NCBI RefSeq assembly: GCF_900115565.1
Contig: NZ_FOWW01000001.1
Location: 873,731 to 937,730 of the forward strand
Length of the DNA stretch: 64,000 nt
Direction of reading: 5' to 3'
Origin: Amycolatopsis arida
GTDB taxonomy: Bacteria > Actinomycetota > Actinomycetes > Mycobacteriales > Pseudonocardiaceae
The notes beneath the pieces were generated by a model. The model ran no database searches. It was not told where the DNA came from and worked only from the letters and a program-made list of their open reading frames with translations. Every line of letters starts with the position of its first letter. The first letter of the stretch is position 1. Positions 33,050 to 41,201 of this stretch are shown in pieces. Position numbers and translations under genes: made by a program.

Positions 33050-34149
33050 CTGCTTGCCTCCTCTGTGCCGGGGGAGTTCGAGTGCGCGTCCGAGTGGGTC
33101 GGCCGGATGGCCCGCCGCCGGTGCCGCCGGTGCCGCCGATACCAAGCCGAGCGCAGCGCGCCGACGATCCCGGTGGGGGCGAGCAGGATGACCAGCACCG
33201 TGGTCAGGCCGTAGACCAGCGGGGCGAGCTCGGCGGCCTGCACGTCGGACAGCCCGAGGTCCTGCCCGATGGCGGTCACCACCTGCGGCAGGAAGGTGAT
33301 CAGTGCCGCGCCGAGCAGCGCGCCGAGCAGGCTGCCCAGCCCGCCGAGCACCACCGCGCTGAGCAGGGCGAGCGACAGGGTCAGGGTGAAGCCGCTCGGC
33401 GCGGTGACCCGCACCGCCAGTGCCATCAACGCCCCGGCCAACCCGGCGCAGCCGGCGCTCACGACGAAGGCGAGCACCCGCGCCCTGCCGAGGTCGATGC
33501 CGGCGATCTCGGCGGCGACCTCGTCGTCCCGCACGGCACGCCAGGTCCGCCCGACCCGGCCGCGGGACAGGTTGGCCAGCAGCACGAAGGCGACGATCAG
33601 GGCGCCCCAGCCGAGGTAGGCGAGATAGCGGCTCGGGGTGAGCTCGTTGCCGGTGACGAAGTAGACGGCGTCGGCGAACCAGTCCGGCGCCGCCGGCGGC
33701 CGCACGGTGATCCCCTGCTCACCGCCGAGGGTCTCGCCGAAGAAGACCGGGATGCCGGGCACCGCGATCGCCAACGCCAGCGTCGCGCCCGCGAGGTAGG
33801 GACCGTGCAGCCGGGCGGCGGCCACCCCGACCACCGCCCCGACCAGCAGGGTCACCACCGTGGCGACCAGCAGCACGCCGATCAGCGGGAACGGGGCGTC
33901 GGCGCGCGAGGAGAGCACGGCGGTGGTGTAGGCGCCGACCGCCATGAGGGCGCCGTGCCCCAGGGAGAGCTGCCCGTTCAGCCCGGTCAGCACGGTCAGC
34001 CCACCGGCGGCGATCGCCAGGTAGGCCATCGTGGCGAGCTGGGCGTTGCGGAACGGGGTGGTGTTCTCCAGCACCAGCACCACCGCGACGAGCCCGAGCG
34101 CGGCCAGCGTGAGGTGCCGCCGCAACGGCGTGTCGATGCGTGCCAGCAT
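33046..34149 (-). CDS. LivM-type ABC transporter permease
   Basis: 367 residues with about nine membrane helices. Family motifs are LTGLNGQLSLGHGALMAVGAYTTA and the EAA-like cytoplasmic loop GRTWRAVRDDEVAAEIAGID. The C-terminus is an unusually Arg/His-rich tail. The ATG is one base after the LivH-type stop, and its stop overlaps the binding-protein ATG. Confidence 0.92.
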   Translation of the reverse strand: MLARIDTPLRRHLTLAALGLVAVVLVLENTTPFRNAQLATMAYLAIAAGGLTVLTGLNGQLSLGHGALMAVGAYTTAVLSSRADAPFPLIGVLLVATVVTLLVGAVVGVAAARLHGPYLAGATLALAIAVPGIPVFFGETLGGEQGITVRPPAAPDWFADAVYFVTGNELTPSRYLAYLGWGALIVAFVLLANLSRGRVGRTWRAVRDDEVAAEIAGIDLGRARVLAFVVSAGCAGLAGALMALAVRVTAPSGFTLTLSLALLSAVVLGGLGSLLGALLGAALITFLPQVVTAIGQDLGLSDVQAAELAPLVYGLTTVLVILLAPTGIVGALRSAWYRRHRRHRRRAIRPTHSDAHSNSPGTEEASR

Positions 34150-34150
34150 G

Positions 34151-35029
34151 TCAGACCCTCCGCTCCTGGACGTGGGCGAACAGGCCGCCGGGGCGCAGCA
34201 GCAGCACCGCCACGAGGATGACCAACGCGGCGAGCGGGACCAGCTCGGCGCCGACGAAACCGCTGACGAGACTCAGCGACAGCCCCAGCACCAGCCCGCC
34301 GACGACGGCGCCCACCGGGCTGTCCAGTCCGCCGAGGACCGCGGCGACGAAGCCGTAGACCACCACACCGTCCATGTAGGACGGATGGACCAGGCCGCCT
34401 CCGGCGATCAGCAGCCCGGAGAGGGAGCCGACCAGCGCGGCCAGCGCCCAGCCGAGGGTCAGCATCCGGCCGACCTTCACCCCGAGCAGCCGGGCCACCT
34501 CCTGGTCGAAGGCGGCGGCGCGCATCCGCAGCCCGAGATCGGTGCCCCGGAACAACGCCACCAGCAGCAGCATCACCACCACGACCGAGACGATGGTGAA
34601 GACGCCGAACCCGGTGAGCGCGACGGTCACCCCGCCGACCTCGAAGCCGCGCACCCCGAAGGGGGCGGGGAACGACCGGTAACGCGCGCCGAACACCAAC
34701 GCCGCGACGGCGTGCAGGACGATGAACAGCCCGAGCGTGACGATCACCGCGTTGATGTGCGCCTTGCCCTCCACCGGCCGGATCACCACCCGTTCGAGCA
34801 CCGCGCCGAGCACGAAGCCGGACACCAGGGCCACGACGAAACCGACCCAGTAGGACAGTCCGGCGTCGATGAGGACGAGCGCGACGTAGGTCGTGATCAT
34901 CGCCATCGGGGCCTGCGCGAAGTTCACGATCCGGGTCGAGCGCCAGATCAGCACCAGGGCCAGCGCGAAGGCGGCGTAGACCATGCCGAGGGTCAGGCCG
35001 GTCAACGTCGTGGTGAGCAGCTGCTGCAC
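34151..35029 (-). CDS. LivH-type ABC transporter permease
   Basis: 292 residues from GTG 35029, with GGGAG upstream. Family blocks are GLTLGMVYAAFALALVLIWRSTRIVNFAQ at the N-terminus and RAAAFDQEVARLLGVKVGRM as the cytoplasmic coupling loop. It pairs with LivM to form the membrane pore. It lies 34 bases downstream of the LivF-type ATPase. Confidence 0.92.
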   Translation of the reverse strand: MQQLLTTTLTGLTLGMVYAAFALALVLIWRSTRIVNFAQAPMAMITTYVALVLIDAGLSYWVGFVVALVSGFVLGAVLERVVIRPVEGKAHINAVIVTLGLFIVLHAVAALVFGARYRSFPAPFGVRGFEVGGVTVALTGFGVFTIVSVVVVMLLLVALFRGTDLGLRMRAAAFDQEVARLLGVKVGRMLTLGWALAALVGSLSGLLIAGGGLVHPSYMDGVVVYGFVAAVLGGLDSPVGAVVGGLVLGLSLSLVSGFVGAELVPLAALVILVAVLLLRPGGLFAHVQERRV

Positions 35030-35063
35030 GGCGGCTCCCGTGGTCGTGGTGGTCGGAAGGTCG

Positions 35064-35768
35064 TCAGAACCCGAGATAGGCGTGGCGGAGCGTGTCGTCG
35101 GTGGCCAGCTCGGCCGCGGCGTCCTGGACCACCAGCCGGCCGAGGTGGAGCACGACACCGCGGTCGGCGATGGACAGTGCGCTGCGAGCGTTCTGCTCGA
35201 CGAGAACCACGGTGAGCCCCTCGGTCTCCACCAGGTCGCGGACGAGATCGAAGATCTGCACGACGACGCGCGGGGCGAGACCGAGCGACGGCTCGTCCAG
35301 CAGCAGCACCGCGGGCTCGGCCAGCAGCGCGCGGGCGATCACCAGCATCTGCCGTTCACCGCCGGAGAGCACGTGGGCCGGCTTGGCCCGCCGGTCGCCG
35401 AGGACGGGGAAGAGCGCGTACGCCCGGTCGAGGTTGGTGGCGGTGACCCGGCCCGGCCGGGCCAGCGCGCCGAGGCGCAGGTTCTCCTCGACGGTCAGCT
35501 GGGTGATCACCCCGCGGCCCTCGGGCACGTGGGCCAGCCCGATCCCGGCCATGTCCTCCACCGGCACCCGGCCGAGGTCGCGCTCGTCGAGCAGCGCCGT
35601 GCCCCGGCTGGGGCGGACGAGGCCGGAGATGGTGCGCAGCAGGGTGGTCTTGCCCGCGCCGTTGGCCCCGAGCACCGCGGTGACCTGGCCGCGCGGCGCG
35701 GTGAAGCTCACCCCGTCGAGCGCGCGGACGGGCCCGTAGTGTGCGGTGAGGTCGCGGACGGTCAGCAT
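35064..35768 (-). CDS. LivF-type ABC transporter ATPase
   Basis: 234 residues. Walker A GANGAGKTT is at 34-42, the signature is LSGGERQMLVIARALLAEP, Walker B LLLDEPSLGLAP. The start ATG 35768 overlaps the end of the LivG-type gene by seven bases. It powers the Liv-type importer as a heterodimer with the next ATPase. Confidence 0.93.
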   Translation of the reverse strand: MLTVRDLTAHYGPVRALDGVSFTAPRGQVTAVLGANGAGKTTLLRTISGLVRPSRGTALLDERDLGRVPVEDMAGIGLAHVPEGRGVITQLTVEENLRLGALARPGRVTATNLDRAYALFPVLGDRRAKPAHVLSGGERQMLVIARALLAEPAVLLLDEPSLGLAPRVVVQIFDLVRDLVETEGLTVVLVEQNARSALSIADRGVVLHLGRLVVQDAAAELATDDTLRHAYLGF

Positions 35769-36601
35769 CGCGAGCCGCCCGTCGGCTCGGCGGTGTCGTG
35801 CGGGACGTCCTCGCCCAGGTAGGCGGCCAGCACCGCCGGGTGGTCCCGCACCTCGTCCGGGCTGCCCCGGGCGATCAGCCGGCCGAAGTCGAGCACCACG
35901 ATGTGGTCGCAGACGCTCATCACCAGGTCCATGTGGTGCTCGACCAGCATCACCGACATCCGGCCGGCGAGCCGGCGGATGGTTCCGCCGAGCTCGGTGA
36001 TCTCCTCGGCGGACAGCCCGCTGGCCGGCTCGTCCAGCAGCAGCAGGTCGGGGTCGGCGACCAGCGCCCGCGCGAGGGCGACCCGCTTGCGCACCGGGTA
36101 GGGCAGGCCGGTCGGCACCCGGCCGGCGAGGTCGGCCACGCCGAGCTCGCCGAGCACGGCCAGCGCCCGCGCGCGCAGCTCCCGCTCCTCCCGGCCGCCG
36201 CGGGGCAGCGCCAACAACGCCGACCAGAACCCGGCGCGGGCGTGTCGGTGGGCGCCCACCATGACGTTGTCGAGCACGGTCATCCGGTCGAACAGGCCCA
36301 GCCCCTGCAGGGTGCGCGAGATGCCGAGCGCGGCCAGCCGGTGCGGGCGCAGGCCGCGCAGCTCCCGCCCACGCCAGTACAGGGTGCCGGTGTCGGGACG
36401 GACGAACCCGCAGGCGACGTTGAACAGCGTCGTCTTGCCCGCGCCGTTCGGACCGATCACCCCGAGGACCTGGTGGGGCGCCACCTCGAGGGAGACCTCG
36501 GAGAGGGCGACCAGGCCGCCGAAGGCGACCGAGACGCCGGACATGACGAACCCGGCGTCGGCTCGGGGAGGCGGGACGGCCGTCGATCCGGACTCTGGCA
36601 C
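35762..36601 (-). CDS. LivG-type ABC transporter ATPase
   Basis: 279 residues from GTG 36601 after GAGGGAG. Walker A is GPNGAGKTT and Walker B LLLLDEPASGLSAEE. The signature segment reads GLPYPVRKRVALARAL, with Pro where most ABC ATPases have Gly, a deviation seen in some Liv-type proteins. It is the first gene of the five-gene operon and is divergent from the PucR regulator. Confidence 0.92.
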   Translation of the reverse strand: MPESGSTAVPPPRADAGFVMSGVSVAFGGLVALSEVSLEVAPHQVLGVIGPNGAGKTTLFNVACGFVRPDTGTLYWRGRELRGLRPHRLAALGISRTLQGLGLFDRMTVLDNVMVGAHRHARAGFWSALLALPRGGREERELRARALAVLGELGVADLAGRVPTGLPYPVRKRVALARALVADPDLLLLDEPASGLSAEEITELGGTIRRLAGRMSVMLVEHHMDLVMSVCDHIVVLDFGRLIARGSPDEVRDHPAVLAAYLGEDVPHDTAEPTGGSRC

Positions 36602-36636
36602 GGGCAACTCCCTCGCCGGCGGCGGTGCGCGATGGT

Positions 36637-36710
36637 GTGGTGCGCACCACCTTGGACTCTCCGCACGAGCGAGGACATGGGCACACCGCACAGAATCAGT
36701 GGTGCGACAC
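36637..36710. promoter_or_regulatory. Palindrome and repeated half-site between the Liv operon and PucR gene
   Basis: GTGGTGCGCACCAC (36637-36650) is a perfect 14-base palindrome. The half-site GTGGTGCG recurs at 36699-36706 followed by ACAC. Both lie in the 167-base divergent region and are candidate PucR operators controlling both directions. Confidence 0.5.
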
Positions 36711-36768
36711 AACCCAAATCGGGCGCCGGGGGTGGTCCCTCCGTGCGCGGGGTGTCACCCTTCCAGCG

Positions 36769-38028
36769 ATGGATGTGACGAGCGGCACAACGCCGGCGCG
36801 GCCCCGCGCCCCCCGGGTCCCGACGCTCGAGCCCGCCGTGGAGCGGAAGATCGCCCGCGCCTGGGCCGGCATGCTCGACCAAGCCGACGCCATCGGCGAC
36901 GACATCACGCTCACCCTGATCGAGCGCGATCCGTACTGGTCGGAGCAGCGTGCCGACCGCCAGGCCGACCTGCGGGCGAGTACCCGGGAGCACGTCCGGC
37001 GCGGGATCAGGGCCATGGCGGGCCTCGCCGATCCCGACCAGCGGGCCACCGACTTCTGGCGGGAGACCGGCAAGCAGCGGGCCCGGCAGGGCGTGCCGAT
37101 GGACCGGGTGCTCAACGCGTACACGCTGGGCACCCGAACGTTGTGGGAGGCGCTGCTGCGCCAGGGGTGGGAACGCAAGCTCGACATCGAGGAGCACGTG
37201 CTGCTGCTCGCCGGGCAGAAGCTGTGGGCGGCGCTGGACGTGCAGAACGCGGTACTCGTGGACTCCTACCGGCGGGAGGCCGCCCGGTTGCAGCGGCGGA
37301 ACCTGCAGCGCCAGCAGAACTTCCTGGACGGGCTGGTCGAGGGGCGGGGCGCGGACCCGGAGTTCGCCAGGGAGGCCCGCGAGGAGTTGGGGCTCGGCCC
37401 GGACGAGGCGGTGGCGTGCGTGGTGGCGCCGTTCGACGACCCGCTCGACGAGCCGCTGCGGGCGCCGGAGGACCGGCTCGAACGGCTGGGGGTCAGCTCG
37501 CACTGGCACGTCCGCGGCGGCAACTACTTCGGGCTGGTGCCGTGCGGGCTGCTCACCGTGGCGCAGCTCGTGGGGGCGCTGAACCCCAGCGTGGCGGGGC
37601 GGGTGGGGCTCGCCCACTGCCCCGACGGGCTCACCGGGTTCGCCACGGCCTACCAGCTCGCGTCGCGGGCGGCCGAGTCGCTGCCCCGGGGCACGCCGCG
37701 GTTGGTGTCGGTGGCCGACCGCCTTCCCGAGGTGCTGCTGGCCGGCAGCCCGGAGGTGGTGCCGGTGCTGGTCGCCGAGACGGTGGGTCCGCTGCTGCAG
37801 CAGCCCGGCCCCCAGGCGGAGACGCTGCTGCGCACGCTGAGCGCGCTGCTGGCCTCCGACGGCTCTCCCACGCACGCCGCGGAGGCGCTGTACTGCCACC
37901 GCAACACGGTGATCTACCGGATGAAGCAGATCGAGTCGCTCACCGGGCGGTGCCTGCAGCGACCACGGGACAAGCTGGAGCTGACGCTCGGCCTGCTCGC
38001 CACCGGCCGGGACCTCGAGGGCCGCTAG
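36769..38028 (+). CDS. PucR/CdaR family transcriptional regulator
   Basis: 419 residues from ATG 36769. The N-terminal two thirds is helical (an RsbT co-antagonist-like sensor domain with TDFWRETGKQRARQGVPMDRVLNAY), then a GGDEF-like degenerate region. The C-terminus carries the PucR helix-turn-helix (ALLASDGSPTHAAEALYCHRNTVIYRMKQIESLTG). Such proteins activate adjacent transport or catabolic genes. The divergent Liv-type operon is the likely target. Confidence 0.9.
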   Translation: MDVTSGTTPARPRAPRVPTLEPAVERKIARAWAGMLDQADAIGDDITLTLIERDPYWSEQRADRQADLRASTREHVRRGIRAMAGLADPDQRATDFWRETGKQRARQGVPMDRVLNAYTLGTRTLWEALLRQGWERKLDIEEHVLLLAGQKLWAALDVQNAVLVDSYRREAARLQRRNLQRQQNFLDGLVEGRGADPEFAREAREELGLGPDEAVACVVAPFDDPLDEPLRAPEDRLERLGVSSHWHVRGGNYFGLVPCGLLTVAQLVGALNPSVAGRVGLAHCPDGLTGFATAYQLASRAAESLPRGTPRLVSVADRLPEVLLAGSPEVVPVLVAETVGPLLQQPGPQAETLLRTLSALLASDGSPTHAAEALYCHRNTVIYRMKQIESLTGRCLQRPRDKLELTLGLLATGRDLEGR

Positions 38029-38100
38029 CCAGCCGCACCGTGAGGCGCACCCGCTTCTCGGCTGGCGCGATGCGCTCGAGCAGCCGGAGGAGCCCGCGCC

Positions 38101-38616
38101 TCAGCCGGAGCTGTAGCCGCTTCCGTACCTCTGGTTGTACTCGCGTTGCGCCCGGCGCTGCGGGGTGTCGGGGCGCTCGACCGGCCACGGCGCCCGCGAC
38201 TGGGCCTCGTCGATCCGGCCCCAGATCTCCAGCCACACCGGCTCGTGCTCCTCGCCGACCGCCTGGAACGCGGCATCGCAGCGGTGCAGTGCCTCGGTTG
38301 CGACCGCCGTCGCGGAGTCGAGCTCACGGACGAGCTCCTCCGCGGCCTTGCGCAACGCGGTCAGCACGGCGTGCTGGGTGTTGATCCAGCGCCGCTTCTC
38401 CGCGGGTGTGCTCCGGACGGCGATACCGTTCGGGCAGGTCTCCTCCGCGGGATGCGTGCCGCGGTACCGGTCCGCCACGGCGCGGACGCCGGGAGCGCGG
38501 CCGTGGTCGAGGAGGAACATGTGGAAGTACGGGTTGGGGGTGTCCGGCGGGACCACCCCGCGTTCCCGGTATCGGCCGAGGTCGACCTCGAAGGTGTACG
38601 GCGAGACCACTGTCAC
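38101..38616 (-). CDS. Hypothetical actinobacterial protein
   Basis: 171 residues from GTG 38616, which has AGGAG upstream. It starts VTVVSPYTFEVDLGRYRERG and is largely helical and polar, with RKAAEELVRELDSATAVATEAL in the middle and a Gly/Ser/Tyr-rich end (RYGSGYSSG). There is no signal peptide or membrane segment. I do not recognise a family. It is monocistronic between PucR and VOC genes. Confidence 0.65.
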   Translation of the reverse strand: MTVVSPYTFEVDLGRYRERGVVPPDTPNPYFHMFLLDHGRAPGVRAVADRYRGTHPAEETCPNGIAVRSTPAEKRRWINTQHAVLTALRKAAEELVRELDSATAVATEALHRCDAAFQAVGEEHEPVWLEIWGRIDEAQSRAPWPVERPDTPQRRAQREYNQRYGSGYSSG

Positions 38617-38775
38617 GGGCACTCCTGACGTCGCCGGCCCAGCCTAATCGGGTGCCACGATCGAGAGCGACCGCCGAGGGGGGCATCCTTCCGATCGGCC
38701 GCCACCTCGTCACCCCCGTACCTGTCGTAATGTTGACATCACGACAAAGCGGCGTCGTTGCAGGAGGGCAGGCCC

Positions 38776-39207
38776 ATGCGCGTTCCCGACTCCCCGATCC
38801 CGCGGTTCCACCTCGCCGTGCCGGTCGACGACCTCGCCGCCGCGCGGCACTTCTACGGCGAGGTCCTGGGTCTGGCGCGGGGCCGCAGCGCGGACACCTG
38901 GGTGGACTGGAACCTGCGCGGCCACCAGTTCGTCACCCACCTGGTGCCGGACCGGCCGCGAGCGGTCCACAACCCGGTCGACGGCCACCACGTCCCGGTG
39001 CCGCACTTCGGCCTGATCCTGACGATCCCGGAGTTCCACGAACTGGCCGACCGGCTGCGTGCGGCTGGCACCGAGTTCGTCATCGAGCCCTACGTGCGCT
39101 TCGCGGGGCAGCCCGGCGAGCAGTGGACGATGTTCCTGCTCGACCCGGCCGGCAACGCGCTGGAGTTCAAGGCGTTCGCCGACGACGGCCAGGTCTTCGC
39201 CGGCTGA
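38776..39207 (+). CDS. VOC (glyoxalase) superfamily protein
   Basis: 143 residues from ATG 38776, with GGAGG upstream. It opens [23 protein letters not shown] and ends [17 protein letters not shown], the two VOC half-folds. Metal-type residues are His18 in the first strand and Glu near the end. The [12 protein letters not shown] segment resembles dioxygenase-like VOC members. The activity cannot be assigned. Confidence 0.9.
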   Translation: MRVPDSPIPRFHLAVPVDDLAAARHFYGEVLGLARGRSADTWVDWNLRGHQFVTHLVPDRPRAVHNPVDGHHVPVPHFGLILTIPEFHELADRLRAAGTEFVIEPYVRFAGQPGEQWTMFLLDPAGNALEFKAFADDGQVFAG

Positions 39208-39291
39208 CCCCGCGCTGCGCTCCGCCCGTTTCGCACCGGCCGACCCGGGTAGCCCTCGGGGCAGCGGCAGCGACGACATCAGGGCGGGCCC

Positions 39292-39594
39292 ATGGTCCTC
39301 GACCGCGAGCACCGGCAGTTACGGGGCATCGAGCGTGGGCTGGAACGCGCCGACCCGCGGCTCGCCGAGCGGCTGGGTGACGGCACGGTGTCCTGGGCCG
39401 CCCGGGACCATCCCGTCCTGGCCGCCGGCCTCGACCTCGCCGGCGGGCTCCTCGTGGTGGCCGCACTGCTGACCGACGTCGTGCTGGTCGGCATCGCCTG
39501 CGTGGTCCTCATGGTGGCCGCCTGCATGCACTGCACCCACCACGGTCGCGCCCACGCCCGCCGACGCGAGCGACCCCGGCCGAGCACCGAATGA
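39292..39594 (+). CDS. DUF3040 family small membrane protein
   Basis: 100 residues. The N-terminus is soluble (LDREHRQLRGIERGLERADPRLAERL, typical of DUF3040), then a hydrophobic hairpin at about 45-80 and a basic tail. These proteins are common single genes in actinomycetes with no known function. Three cysteine/histidine residues (CMHCTHH) at the end of the second helix are unusual and could bind metal. Confidence 0.8.
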   Translation: MVLDREHRQLRGIERGLERADPRLAERLGDGTVSWAARDHPVLAAGLDLAGGLLVVAALLTDVVLVGIACVVLMVAACMHCTHHGRAHARRRERPRPSTE

Positions 39595-39720
39595 CCCGAC
39601 CGCGACGCCAGCGGGCGAGACCGTCGCCACGCGGACGGCGCGGATGAGGGCGAGACGGGTCAGCTCGCTCGTAGCCGGTCGATCAGCGCTCGTGGTCTTC
39701 CTCAGCGGTGGGAGTGGAGT

Positions 39721-39762
39721 GGCCCCGGCGCCACATCGCCGGCCGCTCGTGGCGCCGGGGCC
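39721..39762. terminator. Large perfect inverted repeat, probable bidirectional terminator
   Basis: A 14-bp perfect stem (39721-39734 with 39749-39762), extendable by about three pairs, with a 14-base loop. It lies between the convergent DUF3040 and zinc-ribbon genes. There is no T-run, as is common for actinomycete terminators. Confidence 0.6.
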
Positions 39763-39852
39763 GCTGCCGGGAGTTCCGTACCCGGCAGCACTCGGCCGGC
39801 GTGGGGTCTCGGGAGTGCCCGGGCCGGGCTGACGCTCACGCCGGCCGAGGGA

Positions 39853-40062
39853 TCAGGGAGACCGGACATCGGCCCGGCCGGTGTCGTCCTCGCTGTAGAG
39901 GTAGCGGCAGGTGATGCAGATGGGCGGGTCGACCATTCGAGCGTCGTAGGCGTTGGGCCAGACCAGGAAGCCGCACCCGGTGAGCATCGCGCCGCCGTCG
40001 CGCTCCTCCACGAGGACGTGACGCTGTTGCGCCGCCACTCGCCAGCGCGGTGGCGACTTCAT
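39853..40062 (-). CDS. Small zinc-ribbon-like protein (second of a tandem pair)
   Basis: 69 residues from ATG 40062, whose ATG overlaps the upstream gene's stop (ATGA). The core RHVLVEERDGGAMLTGCGFLV...CITCRYLY has two Cys pairs fitting a zinc ribbon. It aligns with the upstream gene along its core (HV-x-x-DG-A-x-x-T-x-CG...C-x2-C), so the two are diverged duplicates. No known family name was recognised. Confidence 0.75.
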   Translation of the reverse strand: MKSPPRWRVAAQQRHVLVEERDGGAMLTGCGFLVWPNAYDARMVDPPICITCRYLYSEDDTGRADVRSP

Positions 40063-40289
40063 CGTGGGCACGCTTCGCACTCCGCACACGGCCGCCGCGC
40101 CGAGCGAGCGTCCTCGGTGGCAGCGGTGTGCGCGATGCCGCAGCGGGTGTGCACCACCGCCCCGTCGCGGTTCTGGTGCGACCACGCGATCACGTGCCGT
40201 CGGCCGTCGAACGCGTAGTACCGCGGGCCGGCCGGCTCCCGGTCGTCCACGACCTCGCTGTCACCGCGCTGATCGACGTGGAAGCTCAC
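40059..40289 (-). CDS. Small zinc-ribbon-like protein (first of a tandem pair)
   Basis: 76 residues from GTG 40289 after GGAGGCGAGGG. A beta-rich start (YYAFDGRRHVIAWSHQNRDGAVVHTRCGIAH) is followed by CAECEAC, giving C-x(n)-CxxC ligands. It is divergent from the 67-residue protein/DUF6879/XRE cassette across an AT-rich 180-base region. It is probably expressed with that cassette under the same control. Confidence 0.75.
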   Translation of the reverse strand: MSFHVDQRGDSEVVDDREPAGPRYYAFDGRRHVIAWSHQNRDGAVVHTRCGIAHTAATEDARSARRPCAECEACPR

Positions 40290-40471
40290 TGCCCTCGCCT
40301 CCGTCGTTTCACCACTGCCCGTCACCCTCCTACCGTGAAGCAACAAACTCGATACAAACAAGAAAAATCAGAAAACCAAGCCAGGATTCGCTCGTTTGGA
40401 GGACAACAGGACGCCATGCGCTGGTCTTCAATGGGCAATAGGAGCAACATCTACGCGAGAGAAGGGCCCTG
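40290..40471. promoter_or_regulatory. AT-rich divergent promoter region
   Basis: Between the zinc-ribbon pair and the DUF6879 cassette, positions about 40335-40385 are more than half A/T, with runs of A and GATACAAAC/GTATC-like elements. This contrasts strongly with the surrounding DNA. It should carry both promoters, but no box pair is certain. Confidence 0.5.
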
Positions 40472-40675
40472 ATGAAGCTCACCCACATCGCCACCAAGTC
40501 TGGAAAGACTGGCTGCCCCTCGGCGTTCACCACGGACCGCGGCACCTACGTCATCCAGGGGTGGCGCGTCACCGACCCGGAAGCCCTCGCCGAGCTGCAG
40601 CGTCGGGGGTTGCCCGACCACGAAACCGCGGTCGAGATCCCGGCCGCGCTCGTCCAGCACCTCACCACGGCCTGA
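40472..40675 (+). CDS. 67-residue conserved protein of the DUF6879/XRE cassette
   Basis: It begins MKLTHIATKSGKTGCPSAFTTDRGTYVIQGWRV, a sequence typical of small genes that precede DUF6879 and XRE-DUF5753 genes in Pseudonocardiaceae. The ribosome site is GAGAAGGG. It is mostly beta-strand, with one cysteine. Its stop is 4 bases before the DUF6879 ATG. Function is unknown; a small partner in a regulator-antagonist system is possible. Confidence 0.8.
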   Translation: MKLTHIATKSGKTGCPSAFTTDRGTYVIQGWRVTDPEALAELQRRGLPDHETAVEIPAALVQHLTTA

Positions 40676-40679
40676 TCCA

Positions 40680-41201
40680 ATGCAGCTGACACCGCGAGCC
40701 GACTTCGAAGCCCTGTTCGACACCTTCACCGAGTCCGCCTGGCGATTGGAGTGCCAGGGCGTCTACCGCGAGCCCGAGGAGGCCGAGCCGCTACGGCGGT
40801 TCCTCGCCGGCGAGCCGGACGACCTCGCGTGGTACGCCGACTGGCCGGAGTGGGTTCGCGGTGCCAGAGCATCCGGCCGCACCATCGGCCGCGTCCGGGT
40901 GCTCACCGAACCCCTCACCGACTATCTCCGTTTCGAGCTCGGCCGGCTCACCCCGCCGGCCGTCGACGCCGGCGAGGACATCCGGCTCCTGGCGCCGGAC
41001 GAGTTCGACGCGCTCGGCCTGCCGCGCGAGGACTTCTGGATCTTCGACGACGCCCAGGTCGCCGTGCTCCACTTCGGTGACCACGGGGTCTCTGGCGTCG
41101 AGCTGATCACCGAACCAGGTAGGGTCGCCGAGTTCCTCGAGCGGAAGCGGCGCGCGTCGGCCGGCGCCGTCCCCTACCACCAGTGGGCCGGGAGAGCGTG
41201 A
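40680..41201 (+). CDS. DUF6879 family protein
   Basis: 173 residues, matching the family in length and in blocks FEALFDTFTESAWRLECQGVY, RTIGRVRVLTEPLTDYLRFEL and DEFDALGLPREDFWIFDDAQVAVLHF. It is soluble and acidic. Its stop overlaps the next gene's GTG (GTGA). In this genomic arrangement DUF6879 occupies the place DUF397 proteins hold beside XRE regulators of the WhiJ type, suggesting an antagonist or effector partner (inference). Confidence 0.85.
   Translation: MQLTPRADFEALFDTFTESAWRLECQGVYREPEEAEPLRRFLAGEPDDLAWYADWPEWVRGARASGRTIGRVRVLTEPLTDYLRFELGRLTPPAVDAGEDIRLLAPDEFDALGLPREDFWIFDDAQVAVLHFGDHGVSGVELITEPGRVAEFLERKRRASAGAVPYHQWAGRA

Noticed and set aside
31715-36601. Naming the Liv-type transporter as a urea or leucine importer
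   Set aside because: No urease, amidase or branched-chain catabolic gene is adjacent, so the ligand cannot be assigned.
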